Source of the DNA: Hoeflea sp.
GTDB lineage: Bacteria; Pseudomonadota; Alphaproteobacteria; Rhizobiales; Rhizobiaceae
Reading direction: 5' to 3'
NCBI GenBank assembly: GCA_019084245.1
Contig: JAHRFE010000009.1
Span: 1-64,000, forward strand
Length of the DNA stretch: 64,000 nt
Below, in pieces: positions 8,733-17,623 of the stretch (the stretch's first letter is position 1; each line of letters begins with the position of its first letter). Under the pieces are notes generated by a model. The model was not told where the DNA came from and made no database searches. It saw only the letters and a list, made by a program, of their open reading frames with translations. The position numbers and the translations under genes are program-made.

Positions 8733-10550
8733 ATGTCAAGTTCGAAAAGAGCACGATCGAAGGGCGGCAAGTCCGTTCGTCGCAAGGGGAAGGAGGCAGA
8801 AGTTTATCACATGGGAGGTTTAAGCGCGCAAACATTGGCGTCATCACCGCAGGCAAAAACGGAGATCCTCCAGGCGATTTCGTTTTTGAAGGATTTTGAT
8901 GACGAACTGGAAGACGTCGTCGACGTCTATGCGCCGAACCCGTATTTCAGGATGTCGCTGCACCTGATCCGCAGTCACCTCGAAGCCAAAACTGTAACAC
9001 CGACATCCTTGATCGGCGCCGCCGGCGTTCCCTATGCAACCGCGGCGCGGCGGGTCAAGGAAATGATCGCGGCCGGCCTCGTCGAACAGCGGCCTCGCAC
9101 CCTCACGGGCAAGACCTTCTCGATCCACCCCAGCGACAAGCTTCTGGAATCCTGGATGCAACTCACCGGCCGGCTGAAGCGCCTGGCCCAAAAGAATTTC
9201 GAATTCAGCGAGAAGCGGTCCGACGCCAGTGACTATTATTATGGCAGCTCCTACATGGCTGCCCGCTCGATACCTCCGCTTCAGGTTCTGCCGGAACCGC
9301 TGAAGCTGCCCGGCGGCGTGCGGGTTCTGGTTCATGGCGACCCCACCTTCATGGTGATGGACGCACTGAAGCGGCAGTTCGAGCAGGCGCTCGGCGCCCA
9401 GATCCATCAGCGCGCCTTTTCCATCGATCGCCTGCACGAGGAGGTCCTGCGCAACGCCGAACGCAAGTCGAGCCGCTACGACATCATCGCGGTCGATCTG
9501 CCATGGATCGGCGAGTTTGTGGAGAAGGGCATCCTGATGCCCTTGGATGAAGCGCTCGATCTCAATCGTCTTGATCCGGCTGATTTTCACACCGCAGGCT
9601 GGAAAGCCGCGCATTGGGGCCGCCGCGCCTATGGCGTTCCGGCTCAAACCACGCCCGAACTCCTGTTCTACCGGAAAGACCTGTTTGCCGAAGCCGGTCT
9701 CAAGCCGCCAACCACGACCGGAGAACTTCTCGACGTCGCCAGGCAGCTTCATGATCCCGCTCAGGGTCGCTATGGCATTGCCTGGAATGCAGCGCGCGGC
9801 ACCGCGCTCGGCCACACCTTCCTGATGACGCTCGCGGATTTCGGACAGCCGGTTCTCGACCTGCCAAGGGTGGCCGGAGGGTTTGATACCGATCATCTGG
9901 GGTCCCGGCCCTATCGGGCGCTGATCGACACCGATGCGGGACTGGCTGCAGCCGAATATCTCATGGCGTTGCTCGACTACTCGCCGCCCTATATTCTTTC
10001 GATGTCCTGGTATGAGCGGGTCCGCCCCTATGCAGCGGGTCAGATTGCCATGGCCTATGGCTACACCCTGCTCGCACCCTACTTCGAACTCGACCCGGGT
10101 TCGCCCGCGCGCGGCCAGACAGGATATGTGCCCCATCCCTTCGGGCCGGGCGGATCACCGATCGCGCCGGTTGGCGGCTACGCCATGGCAATACCCGCCA
10201 ACATCGCGCCCGAACGGCTCGCCGCCGCCGCGGATGCACTGATCATGTTCACCTCGCCGGAAGCGCAGAAGCTCTACATCCAGAACGGCAGCCGCACCAA
10301 TCCGCGCTATTCTGTCAGCGCAGATCCCGAAGTGCGGCGGTCTTCGCCGATCTTCGAAGCGGTAGACGGCATGTCCTGGCGCGACGAACTGCAATTCTGG
10401 CCACGCCCGCCGGTCCCCGAAATCAGCGACATCATCCGCATCTGCGGCGAGGAACTGCATGACATGCTGCGCGGTCTTCTCAGTCCCAAGCAGGCTCTGC
10501 GCAAGGCGCAAGCACGCGCCGACGCCATCATCAAACAAAACAGCGACTAG
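8733..10550 (+). CDS. Winged-helix DNA-binding domain fused to a family-1 solute-binding-protein domain; probable one-component regulator
   Basis: 605 residues. Residues 1-25 are basic (KRARSK, RRKGK) with no hydrophobic signal peptide. Residues about 70-155 read as a winged helix: TPTSLIGAAGVPYATAARRV then EMIAAGLVEQRPRT. Residues about 193-600 are a complete maltose-type solute-binding domain (ARYDIIAV-like DLPWIGEFVEKG, YGVPAQTTPELLFYRKDLF, MAYGYTLL, MFTSPEAQKLY). Known family-1 binding proteins are exported; this one should stay in the cytoplasm and sense a small molecule directly. It leads the plus-strand operon and is divergent from an importer, which fits control of both arms. The ligand and the operator are unknown. 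Confidence 0.8.
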   Translation: MSSSKRARSKGGKSVRRKGKEAEVYHMGGLSAQTLASSPQAKTEILQAISFLKDFDDELEDVVDVYAPNPYFRMSLHLIRSHLEAKTVTPTSLIGAAGVPYATAARRVKEMIAAGLVEQRPRTLTGKTFSIHPSDKLLESWMQLTGRLKRLAQKNFEFSEKRSDASDYYYGSSYMAARSIPPLQVLPEPLKLPGGVRVLVHGDPTFMVMDALKRQFEQALGAQIHQRAFSIDRLHEEVLRNAERKSSRYDIIAVDLPWIGEFVEKGILMPLDEALDLNRLDPADFHTAGWKAAHWGRRAYGVPAQTTPELLFYRKDLFAEAGLKPPTTTGELLDVARQLHDPAQGRYGIAWNAARGTALGHTFLMTLADFGQPVLDLPRVAGGFDTDHLGSRPYRALIDTDAGLAAAEYLMALLDYSPPYILSMSWYERVRPYAAGQIAMAYGYTLLAPYFELDPGSPARGQTGYVPHPFGPGGSPIAPVGGYAMAIPANIAPERLAAAADALIMFTSPEAQKLYIQNGSRTNPRYSVSADPEVRRSSPIFEAVDGMSWRDELQFWPRPPVPEISDIIRICGEELHDMLRGLLSPKQALRKAQARADAIIKQNSD

Positions 10551-10568
10551 CTCACCGAGGAGGAAACC

Positions 10569-11378
10569 ATGGACCCCAATCGCCTGAAAGGGAAAAACAT
10601 ACTCATCACTGGCGCCGCCCGCGGAATGGGAGCCGCCAACGCTATCTGCTTTGCCCGGCAGGGCGCCAATATCTGTCTCGGCGATCTTGACCTCGAAGAG
10701 GCAACCAAGGTCGCGGACCAGATCAATGCAGAGGGCAATGGCAAGGCGATTGCTGTCCAGATGGATGTCACCAAACGCGAGGACAATGCAGCTGCGGTTT
10801 CAGCGACAGTTGAAGCCTTCGGTTCGATCAATGTCGGCCTGTTCAACGCCGGCCTGAACAAACCCCGGTTCTTCATGGATATCGATGAGGACAATTGGGA
10901 CCTGATCATGAACGTCAACACCAAGGCGATGTGGCTCGGCATGCAGGAGACCGCCAGGCAGATGATTGCTCAAGGCCCTATGGAGGACCATCCCTACAAG
11001 ATCATCAATGTCGGTTCGATCGCCTCGCGCAAGCCGCTGGTTGACGTCACCGTCTACTGCACCTCGAAATATGGCTGCCTGGCGCTGACCCATTGCGGCG
11101 CGGTGGCGCTCGGCGAACACAACATCACCGTCAATGGCTACGCACCCGGGGTCGTGGTGACCCCGCTCTGGGAGCAGCTTGACAAGGATCTGGTCGAAAT
11201 CGGCTTCAAGCAAAGAGCCGGCCAGGCCTATGAGGACATCGCCAACAACGAACTGGTGATCAAGCGCGTGTCCTATCCCGATGACATCACCGGCACCGCC
11301 TCGTTCCTCGCAAGCGACGACAGCGACTACATGACCGGCCAGATGATCCACATCGATGGCGGCTGGTGCATTCAGTAA
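10569..11378 (+). CDS. SDR-family oxidoreductase (diol/polyol dehydrogenase-like)
   Basis: 269-residue classical SDR: TGAARGMGAAN, NAGLNKP, VGSIAS and YCTSK are the cofactor and catalytic motifs. The region WEQLDKDLVEIG and the ending SDYMTGQMIHIDGG match those of the SDR at 6666-7478, so the two are likely paralogues acting on related alcohols or on opposite stereoisomers. Starts 18 bp after the fusion regulator behind GAGGAGGAAACC. Confidence 0.9.
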   Translation: MDPNRLKGKNILITGAARGMGAANAICFARQGANICLGDLDLEEATKVADQINAEGNGKAIAVQMDVTKREDNAAAVSATVEAFGSINVGLFNAGLNKPRFFMDIDEDNWDLIMNVNTKAMWLGMQETARQMIAQGPMEDHPYKIINVGSIASRKPLVDVTVYCTSKYGCLALTHCGAVALGEHNITVNGYAPGVVVTPLWEQLDKDLVEIGFKQRAGQAYEDIANNELVIKRVSYPDDITGTASFLASDDSDYMTGQMIHIDGGWCIQ

Positions 11379-11447
11379 GCGACCACCGACCAATCCGTCA
11401 GACAAACCAACATCAGGTGCGCAGGATCGCACCCAAGGAGAGAAGCC

Positions 11448-12746
11448 ATGTCTCGCGCGCTTATGCCGAACCTGTTGACACCACAAGATACCGAGCCTCA
11501 CTGGAGATGGGAGGGCCGCTTGCCGGCCTGGGGCCACACCAGTGTCGATTTCGAACGCCGGATCGATCACGACAGGCTGCGCCGCTATCGCCTGAGCCGC
11601 ACTGTCGAAGCCCTGAAAAAGTCCGATTGCGGCTCGCTGCTGCTCTTTGACGTCAACAACATCCGCTATGTGTCAGCAACCAAGATCGGGGAATGGGAGC
11701 GCGACAAGATGTGCCGCTTCTGCCTGCTCACGGGCGACGACGCGCCTTATGTCTGGGACTTCGGCTCTGCCGCCGTCCACCACAAGAAATATGCCGACTG
11801 GCTGGTCGACGAGCATTGCCGCGCCGGCGTTGTCGGCATGCGCGGAACCATCCCTCCGTCCTTCGGGCTGATGAAGCGCTATGCCGAGGAGATCGCCGGC
11901 CTGATTCGCGACGCCGGCATGATCGATATGCCGGTGGGCGTCGATTACGCCGAAACCGCAATGTTCTTCGCGCTCAAGGAAGCCGGCATCAATGTCGTCG
12001 ACGGCCAGCAGATCATGCTCAGCGCCCGCGAGATCAAGAACTGGGACGAGATCCAGTTGCTGACCCAGGCCGCCTCCATGGTAGATGGGGTCTATCACAT
12101 GATCTACGAGGAGCTGAAGCCCGGCATCCGCGAGAACGACATCGTCGCCATGTCCAACAAGCTGCTCTATGAAATGGGCTCGGACGACGTCGAGGCGATC
12201 AACGCCATTTCCGGCGAACGCTGCAATCCGCATCCGCACAATTTCACCGACCGGCTGTTCCGGCCCGGCGACCAGGCGTTCTTCGACATCCTGCAGTCCT
12301 ATCAGGGCTATCGGACCTGCTACTACCGCACGTTCAACATCGGCATGTCGACGCCCTCGCAGCGCGACGCCTATGTCAAGGCGCGCGAGTGGATCGACGC
12401 ATCGATCCAGGCCATCAAACCGGGCGTGACCACCGACCAGGTGGCCAAGCTGTGGCCCAAGGCCGAGGAATTCGGATTTCCCGACGAGCTCAGCGCCTTC
12501 GGGTTGCAATTCGGCCACGGCTTGGGCCTCGCCCTGCACGAGCGACCGATCATCAGCCGCGCCGTCAGCCTCGAAAATCCGATGGAAATCCAGACAGGCA
12601 TGGTGTTCGCGCTCGAAACCTACTGCCCGGCCAGCGACGGCTACTCCGCTGCCCGGATCGAGGAGGAGGTGGTCGTCACCGACAAGGGCTGTGAAGTGAT
12701 CAGCCTGTTCCCCGCGCAGGAACTGCCGATCGCCAACCGCTACTGA
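11448..12746 (+). CDS. M24-family (Xaa-Pro peptidase/creatinase-fold) protein with an altered metal site
   Basis: 432 residues with the creatinase N-terminal domain (about 30-175) and the pita-bread C-terminal domain (about 185-425). Of the five M24 metal ligands, Asp280 (FFDI), His357 (FGHG), Glu390 (ALETY) and Glu405 (RIEEE) are present. The second Asp of the usual D-I-T-R motif is replaced: the sequence reads TCYYRTF, with Cys291 at that place. Family members include peptidases, metal-free creatinase and DddP lyases, so a lytic or hydrolytic role on a small molecule is as likely as peptidase activity. Embedded in the acetoin-dehydrogenase-like operon, start preceded by AGGAGAG. Confidence 0.8.
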   Translation: MSRALMPNLLTPQDTEPHWRWEGRLPAWGHTSVDFERRIDHDRLRRYRLSRTVEALKKSDCGSLLLFDVNNIRYVSATKIGEWERDKMCRFCLLTGDDAPYVWDFGSAAVHHKKYADWLVDEHCRAGVVGMRGTIPPSFGLMKRYAEEIAGLIRDAGMIDMPVGVDYAETAMFFALKEAGINVVDGQQIMLSAREIKNWDEIQLLTQAASMVDGVYHMIYEELKPGIRENDIVAMSNKLLYEMGSDDVEAINAISGERCNPHPHNFTDRLFRPGDQAFFDILQSYQGYRTCYYRTFNIGMSTPSQRDAYVKAREWIDASIQAIKPGVTTDQVAKLWPKAEEFGFPDELSAFGLQFGHGLGLALHERPIISRAVSLENPMEIQTGMVFALETYCPASDGYSAARIEEEVVVTDKGCEVISLFPAQELPIANRY

Positions 12747-12805
12747 CCTCGATGACCCGGCCATCTCACCGAGCCGGGCATCCCTCGCATCAACGGAGCC
12801 AGCCG

Positions 12806-13801
12806 ATGAGTCCTGCCAAGAAAGACAAGTCGAACCGGGAAGACTACCTCAGAATGTACCGGCAGATGGTGCGGATCCGCGCTTTCGAGGACAATGCGAA
12901 CCAGCTCTATCTGTCTGCCAAGATGCCCGGCCTGACCCACATGTATTCCGGCCAGGAAGCGGTGGCCGTGGGCATCTGTGAAGCTCTCACATCCAACGAC
13001 AAGATCACCTCCACCCATCGCGGCCATGGCCATTGCGTGGCCAAGGGTGCGGCATTCAAGCAGATGTTCTGCGAGCTTCTCGGCAAGGAGGAAGGCTATT
13101 GCCGTGGCAAGGGCGGCTCCATGCACATCGCCGACCAGGCCAACGGCAATCTCGGCGCCAACGCCATTGTCGGCGGCTCCATGGGGATCGCCACGGGCGC
13201 GGCGCTTTCCGCCAAACGCCTGGGCAAATCCGACGTCACGGTCTGCTTCTTTGGCGATGGCGCCACCGCGCAGGGGCTTCTCTACGAAGTCATGAACATG
13301 GCGGCGCTGTGGAACCTTCCGGTTATCTACGCCTGCGAGAACAACGGCTATAGCGAATACACCCGCACCGACGAGATCGCAGCCGGATCGATCACCGCCC
13401 GCGCCGAGGCTTTCGGCATCGAAAGCCACACCGTCGACGGACAGGATGTGCTTGCCGTCAACAAGCTGGCCACGGATCTGGTCGCCCGCGCCCGCAAGGG
13501 CGAAGGCCCGTTCTTCATCGAACTGATGACCTACCGGTACCACGGCCACCACGTCGGCGACATCAATCGCGAATATTACCGCCGCAAGGACGAAGAGGCC
13601 GATTGGAAGACCAATCGCGACCCGATCACGAATTTCGGCAAATGGCTGGAAGACCAGAAGATCGTCACGGCGGACGAACTGGTGGGCATCAACAACGAAA
13701 TCAAGGCCGAGGCGGAAGAAGCCGTCGCCTACGCCGAGAAGGCACCCTACCCCTCCATCAACGAAGTGGACATGCACGTGTTCGCGTCCAACGCCGCCTA
13801 A
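12806..13801 (+). CDS. TPP-dependent dehydrogenase E1 component, alpha subunit (pyruvate/acetoin dehydrogenase type)
   Basis: 331 residues. The thiamine-diphosphate motif begins at FFGDGATAQG and ends about 28 residues later in CENNGY. The phosphorylation-loop-like segment YRYHGHHVGD is typical of E1 alpha. I start at MSPAKKDKS (12806) behind ACGGAG; the longer frame adds a non-family tail. With the beta subunit it decarboxylates or cleaves a 2-oxo acid or acetoin-like ketone and passes the acyl group to lipoyl-E2. SDR and aldehyde dehydrogenase neighbours favour an acetoin-like substrate. Confidence 0.9.
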   Translation: MSPAKKDKSNREDYLRMYRQMVRIRAFEDNANQLYLSAKMPGLTHMYSGQEAVAVGICEALTSNDKITSTHRGHGHCVAKGAAFKQMFCELLGKEEGYCRGKGGSMHIADQANGNLGANAIVGGSMGIATGAALSAKRLGKSDVTVCFFGDGATAQGLLYEVMNMAALWNLPVIYACENNGYSEYTRTDEIAAGSITARAEAFGIESHTVDGQDVLAVNKLATDLVARARKGEGPFFIELMTYRYHGHHVGDINREYYRRKDEEADWKTNRDPITNFGKWLEDQKIVTADELVGINNEIKAEAEEAVAYAEKAPYPSINEVDMHVFASNAA

Positions 13802-13813
13802 GAGGAGACGATC

Positions 13814-14809
13814 ATGCGCGAGATAACGCTCTCAAAGGCCGTCAACGAGGCCATCGCCGAGGAAATGCGGCGCGATCCGACAGTTTTCGTCATCGGCGAG
13901 GATGTGGCCGAGGCGGGCACGCCGTTCAAGGTTCTGTCCGGTCTGGTCGAGGAATTCGGCACCGACCGCGTCATCGACACGCCGATCGCCGAACCCGGCT
14001 TCATGGGCATCGCCGTGGGCGCGGCCATGACCGGCAGTCGGCCGATCGTCGACCTGATGTTCGGAGATTTCCTTTATCTGGTGATGGATCAGCTCTGCAA
14101 TCAGGCAGCCAAGACGCACTACATGTCGGGCGGCAAGCTAAGCGTTCCGCTGGTGCTGCGCACCAATCTGGGGGCGACGCGAAGATCGGCCGCCCAGCAT
14201 TCGCAATCCCTGCACGCCCTTGTCGCCCACATTCCCGGCCTCAAGGTCGCCATGCCCTCATCGGCCTATGAGGCCAAGGGGCTGATGAAGACCGCGATCC
14301 GGGACAACAATCCGGTGGTCATCTTCGAAGACAAGCTGATGTACAACGACAAGGCGCCGGTGCCGGAGGAGGAATACCTCATCCCGTTTGGCGAAGCGGC
14401 CATTCTGCGCGAAGGCAACGACATCACCATGGTCGCCACCTCGTCGATGGTGCAGGTCGCGCTTGCAGCGGCCGAACTCCTGGCGCGCGACGGGATTTCC
14501 GCCGAAATCATCGACCCGCGCACCATCGTGCCGCTCGACGAGGACACCATTCTCCGGTCAGTCCGCAAGACCTCGCGCGCCATTGTCATCGACGAAGGCC
14601 ACCAGAGCTATGGAATCACCGGCGAGATCGCCAGTCGTATCTCGGACAAGGCGTTCTACCATCTCGATGCGCCGGTCCAGCGCATGGGCGCCATGGATGT
14701 ACCGGTGCCCTTCTCGCCTGTTCTGGAGGACATCACCGTGCCGACGGCCGAAAGCGTGGCCGAACGGGCCAGGCAGCTACTTCGCGGGGACCTGTTCCAT
14801 GCCGCATGA
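13814..14809 (+). CDS. TPP-dependent dehydrogenase E1 component, beta subunit
   Basis: 331 residues, transketolase pyrimidine-binding domain followed by the C-terminal transketolase domain. Typical segments are VFVIGEDVAEAG, DTPIAEPGFMGIAVGAA, GATRRSAAQHSQSLHAL and IIDPRTIVPLDEDTI. It lacks the N-terminal lipoyl domain that many rhizobial PDH E1 beta subunits carry; two lipoyl domains are supplied by the next gene. It starts 12 bp after E1 alpha and overlaps the E2-like gene by 11 bp. Confidence 0.92.
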   Translation: MREITLSKAVNEAIAEEMRRDPTVFVIGEDVAEAGTPFKVLSGLVEEFGTDRVIDTPIAEPGFMGIAVGAAMTGSRPIVDLMFGDFLYLVMDQLCNQAAKTHYMSGGKLSVPLVLRTNLGATRRSAAQHSQSLHALVAHIPGLKVAMPSSAYEAKGLMKTAIRDNNPVVIFEDKLMYNDKAPVPEEEYLIPFGEAAILREGNDITMVATSSMVQVALAAAELLARDGISAEIIDPRTIVPLDEDTILRSVRKTSRAIVIDEGHQSYGITGEIASRISDKAFYHLDAPVQRMGAMDVPVPFSPVLEDITVPTAESVAERARQLLRGDLFHAA

Positions 14810-16178
14810 CGTCATCATGCCCGCCCTGGGAATGGCGCAGGACACCGGCAAGATCGTCGCCTGGCTCAAGCAGTCCGGCGATCCGGTCAAGGCCGGGGAA
14901 GCCATCATGGAAGTCGAGACCGACAAGGCGACCATGGAAGTGGAGGCTCAGGCCGACGGCTTTCTCACGGGCATTACCGCCAGCGCCGGCGATGACGTTC
15001 CCGTGGGCCAGCCGGTCGCCACGATCTCGGAAACCGCCGACGAGGTTCCAGCCCCATCCCCGGCTCCGGTGGATGAATTGCAAGATGTGGCTCCCTCGGG
15101 CAATGGCCTGCCCGAAGGACGATCCATCATCATGCCGGCGCTGGGCATGGCGCAGGATACCGGCCTGATCGTTGCCTGGCGCAAGTCGCCCGGCGACAGG
15201 GTCGCATCCGGCGACGTCCTGCTGGAAGTGGAAACCGACAAATCGGTGATGGAGGTCGAGGCAGGTCATGACGGCTTTGTCGCCGCAATCCTGGCGCAGG
15301 CCCAGGAGGCCGTACCGGTGGGCAGCGTGATCGCGATCATCTCCGATGCAGTTCCAGAGAGCCCGGTATCCCGCAGCCTCGCATCGGGTCCGGGTCCGAA
15401 CCAAAATCCGGCTCCCGAACCACCTGCCAATGGGGCGGACGCTCCGCCCCAGCCAGCAATGTCTGCGGCTCCGCGCCCAGCTTCCAAACCTGCCCGGAGC
15501 ACGCCCCCGGGACCGGATATGCCTGCCGCCGGGGACCGCATTCTTGCTTCACCCAAGGCAAGGCGCCTCGCGCAGGAGCAGGGGCTTGACCTCAAACGGC
15601 TGGTCGAACACGGCGTTGCCCAGCCGTTTCATGTGGCCGATCTCGAAACCCTGCGCACACTTCCGGCGGTCTCGCCGACCGGCGAAGCTTCTGGGTCTGC
15701 CGCACATGTGCTGCACATCACCGCACGCGTATCCACCAGTGGCTGTGATGACTTCATCCGCTGGTTTGCCGAGGATGGCAAGATTACCCTGGATCCGGCC
15801 TCGCTCTGGCTGTGCTTCGCGGCAGCTGCGCTGCGCAGTGCCGGGCAGCCAGGATCTGATCAATTGGTTCTCGGTGTCGACCGGCCAGGCTCCGATACCG
15901 TCCATTATGCCGATCCGGACCTGACGCGCGTGTCGCAACCTCAGCCTGTCGAACCGGAGGCAAGCGCCGATCTTATGCTGCGCGATCTGACCGGCAGCCT
16001 TTTGACTTCGGTCAGACTGACCGCCGGCGCATGCCCGGTCCTGACGATCGGCCGCGACGACACGGCCTACATTCTATCGCTCGACTTCACGGCATCGCAG
16101 CTCACGGAGACCGAAGCGATTTCTTTCCTCACCGATTTCGCCGAGCGCATGCAAGAGCCGCTCCGCCATATCCTCTGA
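14799..16178 (+). CDS. Lipoyl-carrier E2-like protein: two lipoyl domains, E1/E3-binding domain, degenerate acyltransferase remnant
   Basis: 459 residues. Lipoyl domain 1 (2-78) carries Lys43 in VETDKATMEV and lipoyl domain 2 (108-184) carries Lys148 in VETDKSVMEV. A Pro/Ala-rich hinge (185-245) and a peripheral-subunit-binding domain (248-285, ASPKARRLAQEQGLDL) follow. The C-terminal 160 residues resemble an acyltransferase domain that is shortened and lacks the catalytic HxxxDG: where it should stand the sequence reads LSLDFTASQLTETEA. It should therefore carry acyl groups but not transfer them. The intact catalytic domain is encoded separately at 17624-18523. The start ATG at 14799 overlaps E1 beta; an open frame extending to 14388 is a shadow of that gene. 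Confidence 0.85.
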   Translation: MPHDVIMPALGMAQDTGKIVAWLKQSGDPVKAGEAIMEVETDKATMEVEAQADGFLTGITASAGDDVPVGQPVATISETADEVPAPSPAPVDELQDVAPSGNGLPEGRSIIMPALGMAQDTGLIVAWRKSPGDRVASGDVLLEVETDKSVMEVEAGHDGFVAAILAQAQEAVPVGSVIAIISDAVPESPVSRSLASGPGPNQNPAPEPPANGADAPPQPAMSAAPRPASKPARSTPPGPDMPAAGDRILASPKARRLAQEQGLDLKRLVEHGVAQPFHVADLETLRTLPAVSPTGEASGSAAHVLHITARVSTSGCDDFIRWFAEDGKITLDPASLWLCFAAAALRSAGQPGSDQLVLGVDRPGSDTVHYADPDLTRVSQPQPVEPEASADLMLRDLTGSLLTSVRLTAGACPVLTIGRDDTAYILSLDFTASQLTETEAISFLTDFAERMQEPLRHIL

Positions 16179-16191
16179 CCGGGAGATCCCC

Positions 16192-17622
16192 ATGGACCAC
16201 ACCCAACTCTACATAAATGGCGAATGGCGCGAGGGCGCGGCTGGCGCGCGCATCAATGTGATCAACCCGGCCACCGAAGAGGTGCTTGCCTCGGTCGCAT
16301 CCGCAGAAATATCGGATGCGGACGCCGCTCTCGATGCTGCCCAGGCGGCTTTCTCGGACTGGGCGGCGCGCAAGCCGCGGGAGCGCTCGGAAATTCTGCG
16401 CAAGGCCTGGGAACTCATGACCGCAAGGCTGGAGGATTTCGCAAGGCTGATCACGCTTGAAAACGGCAAGGCCCATGCCGATGCAATTGGTGAAGCGACC
16501 TATGCCGCCGAATTCTTTCGCTGGTTTGCGGAAGAGGCGGTGCGCGCCGACGGAATGATCACCATGGCGCCCTCTTCCGGTGCGCGGATCATCGTGCAGC
16601 ACAAGCCGGCCGGCATCGCCGTCCTGGTCACCCCATGGAACTATCCGGCCGCCATGGGCACCCGCAAGATCGCGCCGGCGCTCGCCGCAGGCTGCCCGGT
16701 CATCATCAAGCCGGCTTCCGAGACGCCACTGACCATGCTTGCGCTGATGCCTCTTCTGGACGAGGCCGGCGTTCCCAGAGGACTGGTCAATGTTCTGCCG
16801 TCGAAGAATTCCGGCCGGCTTGTCGATCACATGCTGCACGATCCGCGCGTCCGTGTGATCTCGTTCACAGGTTCCACCGAAGTCGGCCGCAAGCTTTTGC
16901 ATTCGGCCGCCGACCAGGTACTCAAACCGGCGATGGAACTGGGCGGAAACGCCCCGCTGATCGTTTTCGAGGATGCCGATATCGACAAGGCGGTCAAGGG
17001 CGCCATGCTTGCCAAGATGCGCAACCTTGGTGAAGCCTGCACGGCTGCCAACCGCTTCTATATTCATGAGAAAATTGCGCCTGCCTTCACCAAAGAATTC
17101 ACACGGGCCATGGCAACGCTCAAGCTGGGCAACGGCCTTGACAAAGGTGTTGATATCGGTCCGCTGGTGAATGCGGCAACGCGAGACAAGGTTGCAGCCT
17201 TTGTCGATGATGCCGTGGCCAAGGGGGCCAAGGTGGAGCTTGGCGGCACCCGACCGAACGGCATCGGTTTCTTCTACCCGCCCACGGTTCTGTCCAACGT
17301 GCCGGAAACCGCCGATTGCGTTGACGACGAGATATTCGGACCCGTCGCTGCACTGCAGACCTTCACCGATGAGGAAGACGTCATCCGCCGCGCCAACAAC
17401 ACCGAATACGGGCTGGTGGCCTATGTGTTCTCCGAGGACATGAAGCGCGCCATGCGCGTCTGCGAGCGGCTGGAATACGGTATGGTCGGTCTCAATCGCG
17501 GCCTTGTCTCCGATCCGGCCGCTCCCTTCGGCGGCGTCAAGCAGTCCGGGCTGGGCCGCGAAGGCGGACACGAGGGCACGCTGGAATTCATGGAAACCCA
17601 GTACATCTCGGCAGAGTGGTGA
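16192..17622 (+). CDS. NAD(P)-dependent aldehyde dehydrogenase (succinate-semialdehyde dehydrogenase-like)
   Basis: 476-residue ALDH. Motifs in order: TPWNYPAAM, the cofactor loop SFTGSTEVGRKL, the catalytic Glu in MELGGN, the catalytic Cys in GEACTAANR and EIFGPVAAL. Closest in style to GabD-type enzymes. It sits between the two halves of the split E2, 13 bp after one and 1 bp before the other. In acetoin systems such an enzyme oxidises the aldehyde released by E1; that role is an inference here. Confidence 0.92.
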   Translation: MDHTQLYINGEWREGAAGARINVINPATEEVLASVASAEISDADAALDAAQAAFSDWAARKPRERSEILRKAWELMTARLEDFARLITLENGKAHADAIGEATYAAEFFRWFAEEAVRADGMITMAPSSGARIIVQHKPAGIAVLVTPWNYPAAMGTRKIAPALAAGCPVIIKPASETPLTMLALMPLLDEAGVPRGLVNVLPSKNSGRLVDHMLHDPRVRVISFTGSTEVGRKLLHSAADQVLKPAMELGGNAPLIVFEDADIDKAVKGAMLAKMRNLGEACTAANRFYIHEKIAPAFTKEFTRAMATLKLGNGLDKGVDIGPLVNAATRDKVAAFVDDAVAKGAKVELGGTRPNGIGFFYPPTVLSNVPETADCVDDEIFGPVAALQTFTDEEDVIRRANNTEYGLVAYVFSEDMKRAMRVCERLEYGMVGLNRGLVSDPAAPFGGVKQSGLGREGGHEGTLEFMETQYISAEW

Positions 17623-17623
17623 G

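Noticed and set aside
11448-12746. Assignment of the M24 protein as DddP (DMSP lyase)
   Set aside because: Fold and length agree, but the sequence around the metal site differs from what I recall of DddP and the context is not sulfur metabolism.
14388-14798. Upstream extension of the lipoyl protein to 14388
   Set aside because: It is out-of-frame reading of the E1 beta gene; the lipoyl domain starts at 14799.
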